Assembly: GCA_026785795.1 (NCBI GenBank)
Contig: JAJAZJ010000250.1
Span: 1-5,595, forward strand
Direction: 5' to 3'
DNA from: Pseudoxanthomonas sp.
Lineage (GTDB): Bacteria > Pseudomonadota > Gammaproteobacteria > Xanthomonadales > Xanthomonadaceae
Length of the DNA: 5,595 bases
The notes below the pieces were generated by a model. It had not been told where the DNA came from. It ran no database searches and worked only from the letters and a program-made list of their open reading frames with translations. This document shows positions 5,302 through 5,595 of this stretch, piece after piece; within the stretch, counting starts at the first letter, position 1, and each line of letters starts with the position of its first letter. Both the position numbers and the translations under genes were made by a program.

Positions 5302-5356
5302 GTAGCCCCGATAAGCTGATTCGCCCGGATGCGGCTGGTGGCCTTATCCGGGCTAC
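5302..5356. repeat. REP/BIME-like palindromic element with GTAG ends
   Basis: The outer arms are GTAGCCCCGATAAG (5302-5315) and CTTATCCGGGCTAC (5343-5356), complementary at 13 of 14 positions. Within it, 5323-5356 forms a classic REP on the - strand: GTAG tag (5356-5353), stem GCCCGGAT (5323-5330) with ATCCGGGC (5346-5353), a 2-nt internal mismatch, stem GGC/GCC and loop TGGTG. The layout closely resembles E. coli REP sequences. The left GTAG looks like a second, partial REP in opposite orientation. It could stabilise the fadL mRNA 3' end. Confidence 0.75.
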
Positions 5357-5362
5357 TGGGCT

Positions 5363-5495
5363 GAAAGCCCCTCATCCGCCCTGCGGGCACCTTCCCCCGT
5401 AAACGGGGGAAGGGCTCATGCAAAGACTCTTCTCCCGTAATGCCAACGCTCCCCTCCCGTTTACGGGAGAGGATGGCCGAAGGCCAGGTGAGGGC
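5363..5495. repeat. Hairpin-rich intergenic repeat, copy 1
   Basis: In order: GAAAGCCCCTCATCC, a small GCCC-TGC-GGGC hairpin (5378-5388), and an 11-bp perfect hairpin CCTTCCCCCGT / ACGGGGGAAGG (5390-5400, 5403-5413). Then CTCCCGT / ACGGGAG (5454-5460, 5463-5469) and TGGCC-GAA-GGCCA (5474-5486), ending GGTGAGGGC. The right half is a diverged inverted copy of the left: the reverse complement of 5463-5495 reads GCCCTCACC, hairpin, then C-rich, like 5366-5400. This gives a miniature inverted-repeat structure of about 130 nt. Confidence 0.7.
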
Positions 5496-5522
5496 GCTCT
5501 TCGCGGCCAACCTTTCCGCGCC

Positions 5523-5595
5523 GAAAGCCCCTCATCCGCCCTGCGGGCACCTTCCCCCGTAAGCGGGGGAAGGATTCATGCGGAGACTCCTCTCC
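5523..5595. repeat. Hairpin-rich intergenic repeat, copy 2 (runs off the window)
   Basis: It matches 5363-5435 at 67 of 73 positions without gaps, exactly 160 nt away. The main hairpin is kept (CCTTCCCCCG / CGGGGGAAGG, 5550-5559 and 5564-5573); the substitution at its inner edge changes an A to G opposite T, keeping a possible wobble pair. Confidence 0.8.

Larger units (their letters stand above)
5247..5595. other. Gene-free repeat-rich intergenic region
   Basis: No credible coding frame and no RNA gene is seen in these 349 nt. Bases 5247-5301 are unique sequence with no clear terminator for fadL. The rest is a REP-type hairpin (5302-5356), a hairpin-rich repeat (5363-5495), a short linker with a weak CGCGG/CCGCG dyad (5502-5520) and a second copy of that repeat from 5523 onward. 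Confidence 0.8.

Noticed and set aside
5390..5413. CCTTCCCCCGT / ACGGGGGAAGG hairpin as the fadL intrinsic terminator
   Set aside because: It is strong but lies more than 140 nt after the stop, has no T-run on either side, and is part of a repeated element.
5363..5595. Terminal repeats as a CRISPR array
   Set aside because: The unit is about 130-160 nt with internal hairpins and only two copies; there are no short repeats with unique spacers and no cas genes.

Overview
The window is chromosomal DNA of high GC content from a gammaproteobacterium, most likely of the Xanthomonadaceae (Xanthomonas/Stenotrophomonas/Pseudoxanthomonas group). The evidence is the strong GC bias at third codon positions, the envC-ctpA pair, a rhomboid and a DUF1820 protein that resemble xanthomonad and pseudomonad homologues as I remember them, and a 3' flank filled with REP-like and C/G-hairpin repeats. 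The genus cannot be fixed from this window.

Layout: (1) 1-496, + strand: 3' end of envC, the amidase activator with a degenerate LytM domain, cut by the window edge. (2) 603-1928, + strand: ctpA, a secreted S41 carboxyl-terminal processing protease. (3) 1925-2473, - strand: an unrecognised lipoprotein, convergent with ctpA; the two stop codons share a CTAG. (4) 2505-2825, - strand: a DUF1820 protein, probably the first gene of a two-gene unit with the lipoprotein and apparently translated from a leaderless mRNA. (5) 2930-3622, - strand: a rhomboid intramembrane serine protease with intact catalytic residues. (6) 3623-3848: a divergent control region with a perfect 6-4-6 inverted repeat and a good sigma70-type promoter for the next gene. 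(7) 3849-5246, + strand: a FadL-family outer-membrane transporter. (8) 5247-5595: a gene-free repeat block with a REP-type hairpin carrying GTAG at both ends, followed by two copies of a hairpin-rich repeat exactly 160 nt apart; the second copy runs off the window.

Most of the genes concern the cell envelope. EnvC switches on septal peptidoglycan amidases, CtpA is a periplasmic protease that in Pseudomonas limits peptidoglycan hydrolases, the rhomboid cleaves membrane proteins, and FadL imports hydrophobic substrates through the outer membrane. Only envC and ctpA look functionally coupled; the others are neighbours with separate promoters. I see no phage, transposase, toxin-antitoxin, defence or CRISPR system, and no undescribed system among the genes. 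The points worth a second look are regulatory and structural: the two candidate leaderless starts, the two 6-4-6 inverted repeats, the shared-stop convergent pair and the terminal repeat block.
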